DNA of 64,000 bases from Flavobacterium sp. J49 (GTDB taxonomy: Bacteria > Bacteroidota > Bacteroidia > Flavobacteriales > Flavobacteriaceae), in contig NZ_JAAQQU010000104.1 in the NCBI RefSeq assembly GCF_011742145.1, forward strand, positions 329,938 to 393,937, written 5' to 3'. The position numbers and the translations under genes are program-made. This document shows positions 51,536-60,074 of this stretch, one piece after another (positions within the stretch are counted from its first letter, which is position 1; each line of letters begins with the position of its first letter). The notes beneath the pieces were generated by a model. That model saw only the letters and a program-made list of their open reading frames with translations. It made no database searches and was not told where the DNA came from.

Positions 51536-54043
51536 ATGAAAATCAAAGCCTTTTTTGATGATAAACACACAAAAATTTATCTATTTTCTTTTGTAATCGT
51601 ACTGATTTTTTTTCAAATTTCTTATGGTTTGGATGTCGTGTTACCAACCAATATCGCTTGGTTGCTTGACGCTCATCACGATTGGGGAACCCATTATTTA
51701 GGCTGGGCTTTTTACCGAAATGAACCTTGGACATTTCCCCTTGGACAAATGGAGAATCTCTGTTATCCGGTTGGGACCAATGTTGGTTATTTTGACTCAA
51801 TACCATTATTGGCCTTATTTTTTAAAATTTTTTCAGGTATACTTCCGGATGATTTTCAGTTTTTAGGCGCTTGGTTGTTGTTTTGTCAATTGATGTTGGC
51901 AGTATTTGTTGTCAAAATTGCCAAACTATACAATGTAAAAGGAATTTACATATTGGCAGGCGTAATCTTAATCGCTTGTAATCCGGTGCTTATTTACAGA
52001 GGAATGCATCCATCGTTGTGTTGCCATTTTTTTATTTTAGGGTCACTCTATTATTATCTGAAACCGCTTGACAAAACAAATGTAATCGGGGTAAATAACA
52101 AGCAAGTATACTTGCTACTACTGAGCTCCTTGATAAGTCCATATGTTTGTTTTATGATTATCGGATTTAACTTTATATTGCCTTTCAAAAGCTATTTTTA
52201 CGATAAACTTATATCCCTTAAAAGAGCTCTTGTGTATCCAATTGTAAGCTTGTTTTTAGTACTTATTCTCTGGTCAGTTTTTGGGATGGTTGATTTTTCA
52301 GATTCTGTGAATTTGGAAGTGCAAAACAGTTATGGTTTATATGGCTTTAATCTGAATTCCTTTTTCAACTCCAGTGGATTTTCCTCCATTTTCCCTGCCT
52401 TACCGCAAGTTACGCCTTTTCAATATGAAGGCTTTATGTACTTGGGATTGGGTATGATGATTTTGATAGGAATGTCTTTAATCGTGTTATTTACAAAGAA
52501 GAAAAGGGGGGCAGTTCTTGAACTTAAGACAACTAATTTACCCTTGTTGATTTTAGTTATTTTACTTTCCTTATTTGCCGTTTCCAATAAAGTAACCTAT
52601 GGAAGCAATACCCTTTTGGAATATCCACTTCCTTCATTCATAATGAAAGCGGGTGGTGTTTTTAGGGCAAGCGGAAGATTCGTCTGGGTAGCATATTATT
52701 TGATAATGCTCTTAACGTTGCTGCTTTTCGTAAAATCAAAATACAATGAAAAACTGAAAATCACTGTTATAGCCATTATCGTTTTCATTCAACTATATGA
52801 TATAAAAACAATTTATTTGTATCGTGATTTGAAATCCGGAACATATACTTCGCCGTTGTCTAATGAGAAATGGTCAAATCTATTAAAGCATTTCGATAGG
52901 GTTATTACTTATCCGCCATTCAATAATAATTTACTCAGACCTTGGGATTATCAAGACTTATGTTTTTTAGCTTTGAAATCAAACAAGGCTATTTCTGCGG
53001 GTTATGCTGCTCGAGAAAATTTAGAGAAAAACCATGGTTTTATTGATTCATTGAACACCAATTTAAATCAAGGTATTATTTTCGAGAACGAATTAATGGT
53101 AACTGCACCAAAATATTTAGATGCATTTAGTGTCGCTTTACACAATAAGACAGCTAACATAACTTATTTGGACGGTTATTATCTTTTGTATTCAAAAAAG
53201 AATAAAGGTGTTTCACCAATTGTTTTGGATAAAAAAGACCAGTCCAAAATCGATTCGGTTTACAACCAATATAACAAATCAAATGTTTTAGAGCCAATTG
53301 ACAAACCCGGTTTTAAAGATGACTTCCAATTCAATATTGAAGAGTTAAACGCCACCCAAACCGTAATTAATATTAGCGGCTGGGTTTTCCGAAAAGGGAT
53401 AAATAACAACCAAAAAGATTCGATTTTTGTTGCGGTTTCAAACAATTCTAAGACCTATTTAATGAAGGCAAAGCCAATAAAAAGACCGGATATTAACGAA
53501 ATATTCAATAAAGGAAATCTCGATAATGCGGGCTTTAACGCTACAGTATTTGCCGGGAACTTTAAAAAAGGGAAATATGATTTAGGATTGGCAATAAAAA
53601 GTGGAGACGGGAAATGGTTTTTCTCAGCGACAGGGAACATTGTTGATATTGGCAGAGAAGACTTTGTTAAGCCAGGACCATTAAAAAAGCTACCTAAATC
53701 TGAAGGAACCATTGGAAATGTTGATTTTTTTGAAGTCAAAAAAGATTATGTTTCTATTAGCGGTTGGGCGGCATTCCAAAATCAAGATTCAAAAGATAAC
53801 GGAATTAGTATTGTATTTATTGGTTCCAAAGGCAATTTCTGTATACCGACGCAAAAAAGCCAGCGCAAGGATGTAACCGCTTTTTTCAAGAGCAAATACA
53901 ATTTCGACAACTCAGGCTTTGCTTCAAAGATGAAATTAAAAGAACTTCCAAAAGGAGAATACAAAGTTGCTTTGCTGATAAAAAACAAAGTAACTAATGC
54001 AGAAGCACTATACACTTCTAAACGGATTCTGGAAGTAAAGTAG
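51536..54043 (+). CDS. DUF6311-type membrane glycosyltransferase-like protein with duplicated C-terminal domains
   Basis: 835 residues. The first ~430 hold about ten membrane helices. The first loop (SYGLDVVLPTNIAWLLDAHHDWGTHYLGWAFYRNEPWTFPLG) matches the DUF6311 family of GT-C-like polyprenyl-sugar transferases. A periplasmic region follows, ending in two related ~100-residue beta modules: about 600-690 (VINISGWVFRKG...NAGFNATVF...KKGKYDLGLAIK) and about 725-830 (YVSISGWAAFQN...NSGFASKMK...PKGEYKVALLIK). It likely adds or ligates sugars to the growing glycan outside the inner membrane. Donor sugars may come from the GT2 before it. Confidence 0.82.
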   Translation: MKIKAFFDDKHTKIYLFSFVIVLIFFQISYGLDVVLPTNIAWLLDAHHDWGTHYLGWAFYRNEPWTFPLGQMENLCYPVGTNVGYFDSIPLLALFFKIFSGILPDDFQFLGAWLLFCQLMLAVFVVKIAKLYNVKGIYILAGVILIACNPVLIYRGMHPSLCCHFFILGSLYYYLKPLDKTNVIGVNNKQVYLLLLSSLISPYVCFMIIGFNFILPFKSYFYDKLISLKRALVYPIVSLFLVLILWSVFGMVDFSDSVNLEVQNSYGLYGFNLNSFFNSSGFSSIFPALPQVTPFQYEGFMYLGLGMMILIGMSLIVLFTKKKRGAVLELKTTNLPLLILVILLSLFAVSNKVTYGSNTLLEYPLPSFIMKAGGVFRASGRFVWVAYYLIMLLTLLLFVKSKYNEKLKITVIAIIVFIQLYDIKTIYLYRDLKSGTYTSPLSNEKWSNLLKHFDRVITYPPFNNNLLRPWDYQDLCFLALKSNKAISAGYAARENLEKNHGFIDSLNTNLNQGIIFENELMVTAPKYLDAFSVALHNKTANITYLDGYYLLYSKKNKGVSPIVLDKKDQSKIDSVYNQYNKSNVLEPIDKPGFKDDFQFNIEELNATQTVINISGWVFRKGINNNQKDSIFVAVSNNSKTYLMKAKPIKRPDINEIFNKGNLDNAGFNATVFAGNFKKGKYDLGLAIKSGDGKWFFSATGNIVDIGREDFVKPGPLKKLPKSEGTIGNVDFFEVKKDYVSISGWAAFQNQDSKDNGISIVFIGSKGNFCIPTQKSQRKDVTAFFKSKYNFDNSGFASKMKLKELPKGEYKVALLIKNKVTNAEALYTSKRILEVK

Positions 54044-54109
54044 CTTTTGTAAATTGGCTTTGTCGAACCATTTATCGAAAGTAATTTTTATATAAACTCA
54101 ATAAAATTA

Positions 54110-54117
54110 TATATTTG
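54110..54117 (+). promoter_or_regulatory. Promoter -7 box for the small lipoprotein gene
   Basis: TATATTTG, an exact TAnnTTTG match, 20 bp before the ATG at 54138. A TTTTT stretch about 22 bp upstream is a weak -33 candidate. Confidence 0.65.
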
Positions 54118-54137
54118 CATCAAAAATATTTAAAAAA

Positions 54138-54686
54138 ATGAAATCAACTATTTTATCATTAGCCGCAGTTTTAGTGCTGTTTACATCTTGTAAAGATGAC
54201 AAAAAGAGTGAAGCTGAAGTTGTAGCACCAAAAGATTTACCATTTACAATTACAGTCAATGCTATTGTTGAAAAAGATGATATTTTCCAGATTTTTTTTA
54301 ATGAAGACGGAAAAGAATCCTACGCTCCTGAAGATGCGATTACGGTAAACGTTACCGGAAAACCACAAGCACAGGACATTGTATTCGTTTTACCAGAAGA
54401 AATTACACCAATGTCGTTAAGATTTGATGTTGGCGCCAATAAAGAATTAGGACAAGTAAAAGTAAACGGGTTCACCCTAAATTATTTAGATGCCTCTTTT
54501 AACGGAACGAGTGCACAATTCTTCAAATCATTTTACCCAAATGACAATGCAGAGTTTGATGTTGCTAACAACACCATTAAATTAAAAAGTATTGAAGGAA
54601 AACCATATGATCCGATTTTAGGAGCAACAGTCGATTTGAAAACAGAAATGACAAAATTGTACAATAAGGCACAAGGGAAAAAATAA
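54138..54686 (+). CDS. Hypothetical small lipoprotein
   Basis: 182 residues. Signal peptide with lipobox at Cys17 (LVLFTSC), then an acidic, probably beta-sandwich domain (PFTITVNAIVEKDDIFQIFFNEDG; VFVLPEEITPMSLRFDVGANKELG). No family recognised, but it has the look of a carbohydrate-binding or DUF protein that accompanies glycan loci. It has its own promoter and terminator and lies between two operons that converge, so it may have no link to the glycan genes. Confidence 0.75.
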   Translation: MKSTILSLAAVLVLFTSCKDDKKSEAEVVAPKDLPFTITVNAIVEKDDIFQIFFNEDGKESYAPEDAITVNVTGKPQAQDIVFVLPEEITPMSLRFDVGANKELGQVKVNGFTLNYLDASFNGTSAQFFKSFYPNDNAEFDVANNTIKLKSIEGKPYDPILGATVDLKTEMTKLYNKAQGKK

Positions 54687-54720
54687 AAAAAACAGGAGCA
54701 ATTTGCTCCTATTTTTTTTT
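54681..54720. terminator. Bidirectional rho-independent terminator
   Basis: AGGAGCAA/TTGCTCCT perfect inverted repeat at 54694-54710, A run on the left and T run on the right, overlapping the end of the convergent glycosyltransferase gene. Confidence 0.92.
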
Positions 54721-55479
54721 CGTCAATTTATTGTAATGACATTTTAAAAAGATGGTAGTGAAGTCGAAATACGCTACCAATGCCGAAGAACTTTTGTGTT
54801 TTAACTTTACATCCAATGCCTCTTTTAGCGCTTTGTAAATTTGGTTACTTACGCCTTCGTTGAGCATCTTGGCGGTTATTTCTTCAAAGTAGGCCGGTTT
54901 GATATGAGGTTTACAGCGAATGTAAAATTCTAAATCGCCCACAATTTTATAATGGTCGTTGAACAGACCAACATTCTCAAAAAGCTGTTTGTGATGAAAA
55001 GAACCTACTTGCGCGATTTCCATATTGCGGACTACTTTTTCCCAAACGAAAGCCTTCCCGATGACATTTAAAACTTCTTTTTTAGTATTGGTTAATTCCA
55101 CTTGGGAAGAAATATAATTGCAATCAGGAGCTTGTTTTAAGTGGAAAAAATAACGCTCCAAGGCGTTGGGCAAATACTCGTCATCGGAACCTAAAAAACT
55201 GATCCAAGTGCCTTGGCTGAGTTTAATTCCTTTGTTCCAGGCATCGTAAATGCCACGGTCTTTCTCGGAAACAAACTTAAACGTGATGTTTTTTTCCTGA
55301 AAATGGGGAGCGAAGCTTTTCACTATTTCCATGGTATTATCGGATGATTTTCCATCAACAATAATAAATTCGAAATCCGTAAAACTTTGGTTTAACACAG
55401 ACGAGATGGTATCTGCAATCGTTTTTCCGCTGTTATAGGAAGCCGTAATTACCGTGAAAAACGGAGTATTATTTTCCAT
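54709..55479 (-). CDS. Family 2 glycosyltransferase
   Basis: 256 residues, no membrane helix. GT-A fold: VITASYNSGKTIADTISSVLNQSF, IIVDGKSSDNTM (UDP-binding Asp) and the metal motif GSDDEYLP. DRGIYDAWNKGIKLSQG is the conserved loop of these WcaA-like enzymes. It transfers a sugar to the repeat unit on the cytosolic side; donor unknown, possibly GDP-colitose given its neighbours. It is the last gene of the gmd-colC-colD-flippase-GT2 operon, overlapping the flippase by 11 bp. Confidence 0.93.
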   Translation of the reverse strand: MENNTPFFTVITASYNSGKTIADTISSVLNQSFTDFEFIIVDGKSSDNTMEIVKSFAPHFQEKNITFKFVSEKDRGIYDAWNKGIKLSQGTWISFLGSDDEYLPNALERYFFHLKQAPDCNYISSQVELTNTKKEVLNVIGKAFVWEKVVRNMEIAQVGSFHHKQLFENVGLFNDHYKIVGDLEFYIRCKPHIKPAYFEEITAKMLNEGVSNQIYKALKEALDVKLKHKSSSALVAYFDFTTIFLKCHYNKLTKKK

Positions 55480-56776
55480 TTAAAATGGTTTTAGATTGTA
55501 AAAATAAAAATATGGAACTAATCAGTAAAAATAGACAAGTACTCAGCAATACCGAAGCAATCCCAAAATTATTTTTAAAAAGGTATACTGATAGCGGAAT
55601 CTTAATAAGCGCCGCTATTCCCATTAATATGATCTGACTGTTAAGTTTGCCCAATCCATTAAAGAAGTTGGCATAAAAGGTAAATAATACCCTAAAAACA
55701 GTCATAAACACTACCGAAGCGATAACCAAAACCGATACATAATCCATTTTGCGAATCCATAAAAACAAGATTTGGTTGCTCAACAGTCCCAAAACAATAA
55801 TGCCCAATGCTATCAGTAGAAAAACAAGGTGGAATTTGGCAAATAATTTTTTGATGCCTTCAAAATCATGTTCGTGAAACTTTTTTGAAAAAAGTGGCCA
55901 GAATGGTGCCAGTGCCGATAAAATTATGAGCAGCGGAAATTGAAATAATTTGGTGATGACGTCGTATTTCGCCGTTTCTTCCGGTAACAGATAATGCGAT
56001 ATCAAATAAGGATCTGAGAAAAAAACGATAACCATAAAGCATTGGATTAGCATGAATTTCAACCCCATTTTTAACAGCTCTTTATTTTTGGCCATAAAAT
56101 CATTTTTTTCAAACGAAACGACCTTGTAGCTGGTCTTCTTAAAGAAAAGAAAGGTATAATAGGCGTTGATGGCAATGGTGGTAAAGCCGTTTAAAAAAGT
56201 AATCAGGTATAATTTACGGATACTTTCTTCCTTGCTAAAAAGCGATATAGATAAGATTAGAAAAATGAAAAATGAAAACTGAGTCACCGTAGAAGATTGC
56301 TCAGCAATGTGGTTTTTATTAATGCCAATAAATAAAGATTTGTTCATTGACAGCACTAAATTGAGACAAAAGAAAGCGCCGTTGATAAGGATTAAATAGT
56401 TGACCGGTTTTTCCTCAAAAGGCAAATTAAAAAACTGCGAAAGGTTAACTGAGAAAACTACGATTAACAACGCCAAAAACATCAGCAATGCTAAAATCCC
56501 GGTTGAAATATAGGATGTGGTTATGTATTCATTGGTGTTTTTCGTTTCGTTTTTTACGACAAACTCCGGTATTTTAGTTTTCAATACGTTAGAAATGCCA
56601 AAGTCAAAAAACAAACTCCATTGAAACATGGATAAAATCAACACCCATACGCCATAAGTTTTATCTCCGAAAAAAGCAATTAAAAAGGAAACCGATAAAA
56701 ACATGATAACACCGGTTAAGCCTTTAAAAAAAGCGCTTAGCAGAAACTGGCTCTTGAGTAGGGTTGAAATTTTCAA
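55469..56776 (-). CDS. wzx: Oligosaccharide flippase (Wzx/MATE-like)
   Basis: 435 residues, about twelve membrane helices spread evenly, with charged loops such as VVKNETKNTNEYITT and FKKTSYKVVSFEKNDFMAKNKEL. Size, topology and position in a glycan operon fit the polysaccharide transport (Wzx) branch of the MOP superfamily, which flips undecaprenyl-linked repeat units across the inner membrane. The sequence itself diverges quickly, so specificity cannot be read from it. Starts 1 bp after colD and overlaps the glycosyltransferase by 11 bp. Confidence 0.85.
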   Translation of the reverse strand: MKISTLLKSQFLLSAFFKGLTGVIMFLSVSFLIAFFGDKTYGVWVLILSMFQWSLFFDFGISNVLKTKIPEFVVKNETKNTNEYITTSYISTGILALLMFLALLIVVFSVNLSQFFNLPFEEKPVNYLILINGAFFCLNLVLSMNKSLFIGINKNHIAEQSSTVTQFSFFIFLILSISLFSKEESIRKLYLITFLNGFTTIAINAYYTFLFFKKTSYKVVSFEKNDFMAKNKELLKMGLKFMLIQCFMVIVFFSDPYLISHYLLPEETAKYDVITKLFQFPLLIILSALAPFWPLFSKKFHEHDFEGIKKLFAKFHLVFLLIALGIIVLGLLSNQILFLWIRKMDYVSVLVIASVVFMTVFRVLFTFYANFFNGLGKLNSQIILMGIAALIKIPLSVYLFKNNFGIASVLLSTCLFLLISSIFLFLQSKTILNGK

Positions 56777-56777
56777 A

Positions 56778-57938
56778 TTATGATAAAATGTTGTACAAAT
56801 GCTTAATTTCTGCAGCTAAAGAAACCTGATGGTTCCCCACAAAAAAACCGTTTTTGTCTAAGTATTGGGCGTTTTTCATTTCACCGAATATCTCGTAATC
56901 AAAAAAGCGCAGGACTTCATTTTTTGTAAAATCCCCGGTTACTATCGGACGACAATCAATGCCGTTAGCTTCCAGTTTGGCTACAATATCACTGCGTTTT
57001 AGAGTAGATTCGGGTTTGATGATAAAACTAAAACCAAACCAACTGCTCGAATCTATGTCCTGCTGAATGTAAAAGTCTTTGTGATTGGCAAAAAGCGACG
57101 TAAACAAGACGGCATTTTCCCTTCTTTTATCCAAGAAATCAGGCAGTTTTTTTAATTGTTCAATCCCGATGGCACCGCTCATTTCTACCGGTCTGAAATT
57201 GTAACCCGGCAAAACAAAACGGAAAGATTCTTCAAACGAGTTGTCACTTTTATTGGAAACTTTGTTCTCTTTGGGCAAATGTCTGGTCCAACCATGCGCT
57301 CTGATACAAACCAAAACATGGAAAAGCTCTTCGTCATCGGTTACCACAAGTCCGCCTTCCATAGTGGCCATATGGTGAGAATAGAAGGTAGAAAAGGTTC
57401 CCATAATTCCGAAAGTTCCGGTTTGTTTCCCCTTATATTCAGCGCCCATCGATTCGCAATTGTCTTCCAGTAAAAGAATATCACGTCCGGCAATGATTTT
57501 ATTGATGGCGTCAAAATCATTAGGGTTTCCCAACAAATTTACAGCAAAGATCATTTTGGTATTATCGGTTACGGCTTTTTCAAGTTGTTCCAAATCAAAA
57601 TTTAAGGTATGCAAATCCACGTCGACAAACTTTAATTTCAAACCGTATTGGTATAACGGATAATAAGTAGTTGACCAAGAAACCGCAGGAACAATGACTT
57701 CGTCACCTCTTTTCAGTTTTGGGTTCTTGGTATAGAATAAGGCTGCAACCGCCAGCAAATTGGCTGAAGAACCGGAGTTGACCATTACCGCGTATTTAGC
57801 ACCGCAAAATGCTGCAAAATTTTCTTCAAATTGTTTTACACTTTCACCCATAGTGTAAATGTCTTTGGCGATTACGGATTGAATCGCATTGATTTCTTTT
57901 TCATCCCAAGTGGAGGATGCTAATGGATATTTAATCAT
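56778..57938 (-). CDS. colD: GDP-4-keto-6-deoxy-D-mannose 3-dehydrase (DegT family), colitose synthesis
   Basis: 386 residues from the ATG at 57938. Belongs to the PLP-dependent DegT/DnrJ/EryC1/StrS family, but the usual catalytic Lys is His: the segment TFYSHHMATMEGG has His188-His189 six and five residues before the EGG Glu, as in ColD and RfbH, sugar 3-dehydrases that use His as base. PLYQYGLKLKFVDVDLHTLNFD, LLLEDNCESMG and the IRAHGWTR block are retained. It removes O3 to give GDP-4-keto-3,6-dideoxymannose. The start (MIKYPLASSTWD) fits the ColD N-terminus. Its ATG overlaps the colC stop by eight bases. Adjacent gmd and colC support the pathway. Confidence 0.9.
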   Translation of the reverse strand: MIKYPLASSTWDEKEINAIQSVIAKDIYTMGESVKQFEENFAAFCGAKYAVMVNSGSSANLLAVAALFYTKNPKLKRGDEVIVPAVSWSTTYYPLYQYGLKLKFVDVDLHTLNFDLEQLEKAVTDNTKMIFAVNLLGNPNDFDAINKIIAGRDILLLEDNCESMGAEYKGKQTGTFGIMGTFSTFYSHHMATMEGGLVVTDDEELFHVLVCIRAHGWTRHLPKENKVSNKSDNSFEESFRFVLPGYNFRPVEMSGAIGIEQLKKLPDFLDKRRENAVLFTSLFANHKDFYIQQDIDSSSWFGFSFIIKPESTLKRSDIVAKLEANGIDCRPIVTGDFTKNEVLRFFDYEIFGEMKNAQYLDKNGFFVGNHQVSLAAEIKHLYNILS

Positions 57939-58857
57939 GTAAAACGTGTTTTTTAAAATAGTCAAAAGTTTTTTCGATGCCTGATTTTAAAGAGGTAGAA
58001 TGTTTCCAACCAAAGGCTGTCAGTTTTGTATCGTCTATCAATTTTTGTTTCATCCCGGTTGGTTTGGTCAGGTCGTGAACAAAAGTTCCTTCATAGCCTA
58101 TAACCGAGGCAATGGTTTGATAGTATTCGTTTATGGTATAGTCAAAACCGAGTCCGGCATTGATGTTTTGCGGCATGGTATCAAAATGTTCAATCGCATA
58201 AAAAACAAAATCGGCTAAATCCTCAGCATACATGAATTCTCTTCTGGATAAACCGTCGCCCCAAATGTCAATCTCACTTTTATTTGAAATTTTAGCTTCA
58301 TATACTTTTCTGATCACCGCCGGAACCATGTGTGAATGTTCGGGCGAAAACTTATCAAATTTCCCGTATAAATTACAGGGGATTATGGTTTTGTATAAAA
58401 AGCTTGGATCTTCTTTATGGATGTATTCACAAAGTCGGGTTGCCATGATTTTGGCTATGGCATAACCTTCATTGGTTGGTTCCAATTCGCCTTGTAAAAT
58501 AAGCTCTTCCTTTAAGGGATTTTCAGCATTCCGCGGATACATGCAGGAACTGGCCAAGTTGATAAAGCGTTTCACGTTGTTTTCACGAGAAGCCATTATG
58601 ATGTTTTTCCCCATGTCTATATTATCCGTTAAAAATTTTACCGGATTAGCAATATTAGCATGAATACCACCAACGATACCGGCGGCATGGATGACAAAGT
58701 CGGGTTGGTGAAGCTTGATGTATTTAGTAACCGCTTGGTAATCCTTTAAATCAAGTTCCTTACTCGTTGGATGCAGAAAAGTATAATTTTTTGCTTTTGA
58801 GAAATGTAAAATGTTTTTGCCGACTAATCCATTTCCTCCGGTTAAAAAAATCTTCAT
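57931..58857 (-). CDS. colC: GDP-fucose synthase family reductase, probable GDP-L-colitose synthase
   Basis: 308 residues. NAD(P)-binding GGNGLVGKNI at 7-16, catalytic Ser104, Cys105 (LASSCMYP) and Tyr132/Lys136 (YAIAK), and His176 (EHSHMVPAVIRK) match the GDP-4-keto-6-deoxymannose epimerase/reductase family (Fcl/WcaG and ColC). Because it sits between gmd and colD it most likely performs the last two steps of colitose synthesis (C5 epimerisation and C4 reduction). A plain GDP-L-fucose synthase remains possible; sequence alone cannot separate them. It lies 23 bp after gmd. Confidence 0.88.
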   Translation of the reverse strand: MKIFLTGGNGLVGKNILHFSKAKNYTFLHPTSKELDLKDYQAVTKYIKLHQPDFVIHAAGIVGGIHANIANPVKFLTDNIDMGKNIIMASRENNVKRFINLASSCMYPRNAENPLKEELILQGELEPTNEGYAIAKIMATRLCEYIHKEDPSFLYKTIIPCNLYGKFDKFSPEHSHMVPAVIRKVYEAKISNKSEIDIWGDGLSRREFMYAEDLADFVFYAIEHFDTMPQNINAGLGFDYTINEYYQTIASVIGYEGTFVHDLTKPTGMKQKLIDDTKLTAFGWKHSTSLKSGIEKTFDYFKKHVLHD

Positions 58858-58880
58858 AGGATTTAGGTAAAAGTTTGGAT

Positions 58881-59966
58881 TTATTCAAAAAGCTTCAATG
58901 AATCGCGGTCTTTAAAACGTACGACATATTCCAAATCGTGTTTCATCATGATTTTAACAAGCGTTTCCAGCGATGTTTGGTTCGGGTTCCAACCCAATAT
59001 TGTTTTGGCTTTGGTTGGGTCGCCCAATAAACTTTCTACTTCAGCCGGTCTGTAATAATTAGGGTCAACTTCAATTAAAATACGACCGGTTTTTTTGCAA
59101 ACACCTACTTCGTCTTCATTTTGGCCTTGCCATTCTAATTCGATGCCGGCTTCGCGGAAAGCCAATTCACAAAACGTTCTTACCGAATGTTGTATTCCGG
59201 TCGCAATTACGAAATCTTCCGGAGTTTGCTGTTGGAGCATTAGCCACATACATTCTACATAGTCTTTGGCGTAACCCCAATCTCTTAAAGCATCGAGGTT
59301 TCCTAAATATAATTTTTCCTGAATGCCGTGGGCAATTCTTGAGGCCGAAAGCGTAATTTTTCGGGTCACAAAGGTTTCACCGCGTCGTTCCGATTCGTGG
59401 TTGAATAAAATCCCGTTAACGGCAAAAATTCCATAGGATTCGCGGTAATTTTTTGAAATCCAAAAGGCATATAATTTGGCCACACCATAAGGGGAACGAG
59501 GATAGAAAGGAGTGGTTTCTTTTTGAGGCACTTCTTGTACTTTACCGTACAGTTCAGAGGTTGACGCTTGGTATATTTTAGTTTTTTCGACCAAATTACA
59601 GATTCGAACCGCTTCAAGCAATCGAAGCGTTCCTACACCATCCGTTTCAGCTGTATACTCAGGCATGTCAAAAGAAACCTTGACATGCGATTGCGCGGCT
59701 AAATTATAAATTTCATCCGGTTGTATTTGTTGTACAAGTCTGATAAGATTGGTGGAGTCGGTCATGTCACCGTAGTGCAACTGGATTCGTTTTTTTTGGT
59801 GTAAATCCCGAATCAAAGATTCGATATATAAATGCTCGATTCTTTCGGTGTTAAAAGTGGAACTTCGTCTGATTATTCCATGAACTTCATAACCTTTTTC
59901 AAGTAAAAATTCTGCAAGATATGAGCCGTCTTGACCATTAATACCTGTTATTAACGCTTTCTTCAT
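58881..59966 (-). CDS. gmd: GDP-mannose 4,6-dehydratase
   Basis: 361 residues. Converts GDP-D-mannose to GDP-4-keto-6-deoxy-D-mannose. NADP-binding [20 protein letters not shown], catalytic Thr136 and Glu138 (STSELYG) with Tyr160/Lys164 (YGVAK), and [17 protein letters not shown] (the GMD loop) are all present. First gene of the minus-strand operon with colC, colD, wzx and a glycosyltransferase. A promoter box is seen at 59987-59994. manB and manC, which supply GDP-mannose, are not in the window. Confidence 0.97.
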   Translation of the reverse strand: MKKALITGINGQDGSYLAEFLLEKGYEVHGIIRRSSTFNTERIEHLYIESLIRDLHQKKRIQLHYGDMTDSTNLIRLVQQIQPDEIYNLAAQSHVKVSFDMPEYTAETDGVGTLRLLEAVRICNLVEKTKIYQASTSELYGKVQEVPQKETTPFYPRSPYGVAKLYAFWISKNYRESYGIFAVNGILFNHESERRGETFVTRKITLSASRIAHGIQEKLYLGNLDALRDWGYAKDYVECMWLMLQQQTPEDFVIATGIQHSVRTFCELAFREAGIELEWQGQNEDEVGVCKKTGRILIEVDPNYYRPAEVESLLGDPTKAKTILGWNPNQTSLETLVKIMMKHDLEYVVRFKDRDSLKLFE

Positions 59967-59986
59967 TTCAATTTTGAATATAATTA

Positions 59987-59994
59987 CAAATATA
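59987..59994 (-). promoter_or_regulatory. Promoter -7 box for the gmd operon
   Basis: Minus-strand TATATTTG, an exact TAnnTTTG match, about 20 bp upstream of the gmd start. Confidence 0.65.
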
Positions 59995-60052
59995 GGGTTT
60001 ATTATAGAAATACATTTATCCGACTTTATGAATTCAAATAAAAATTATCTGT

Positions 60053-60060
60053 TATATTTG
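60053..60060 (+). promoter_or_regulatory. Promoter -7 box for the polymerase-like gene
   Basis: TATATTTG, an exact TAnnTTTG match, only 14 bp before the likely TTG start. A TTTATG at 60025-60030, 22 bp upstream, may be the -33 part. Confidence 0.65.
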
Positions 60061-60074
60061 AACCAAAAAAGAAA

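Noticed and set aside
54138-54686. Calling the lipoprotein part of the polysaccharide operon
   Set aside because: It has its own promoter and terminator, and nothing in its sequence points to glycan work.
56778-57938. Ordinary sugar aminotransferase
   Set aside because: The lysine that binds PLP in aminotransferases is His, so an amino-sugar product is unlikely.
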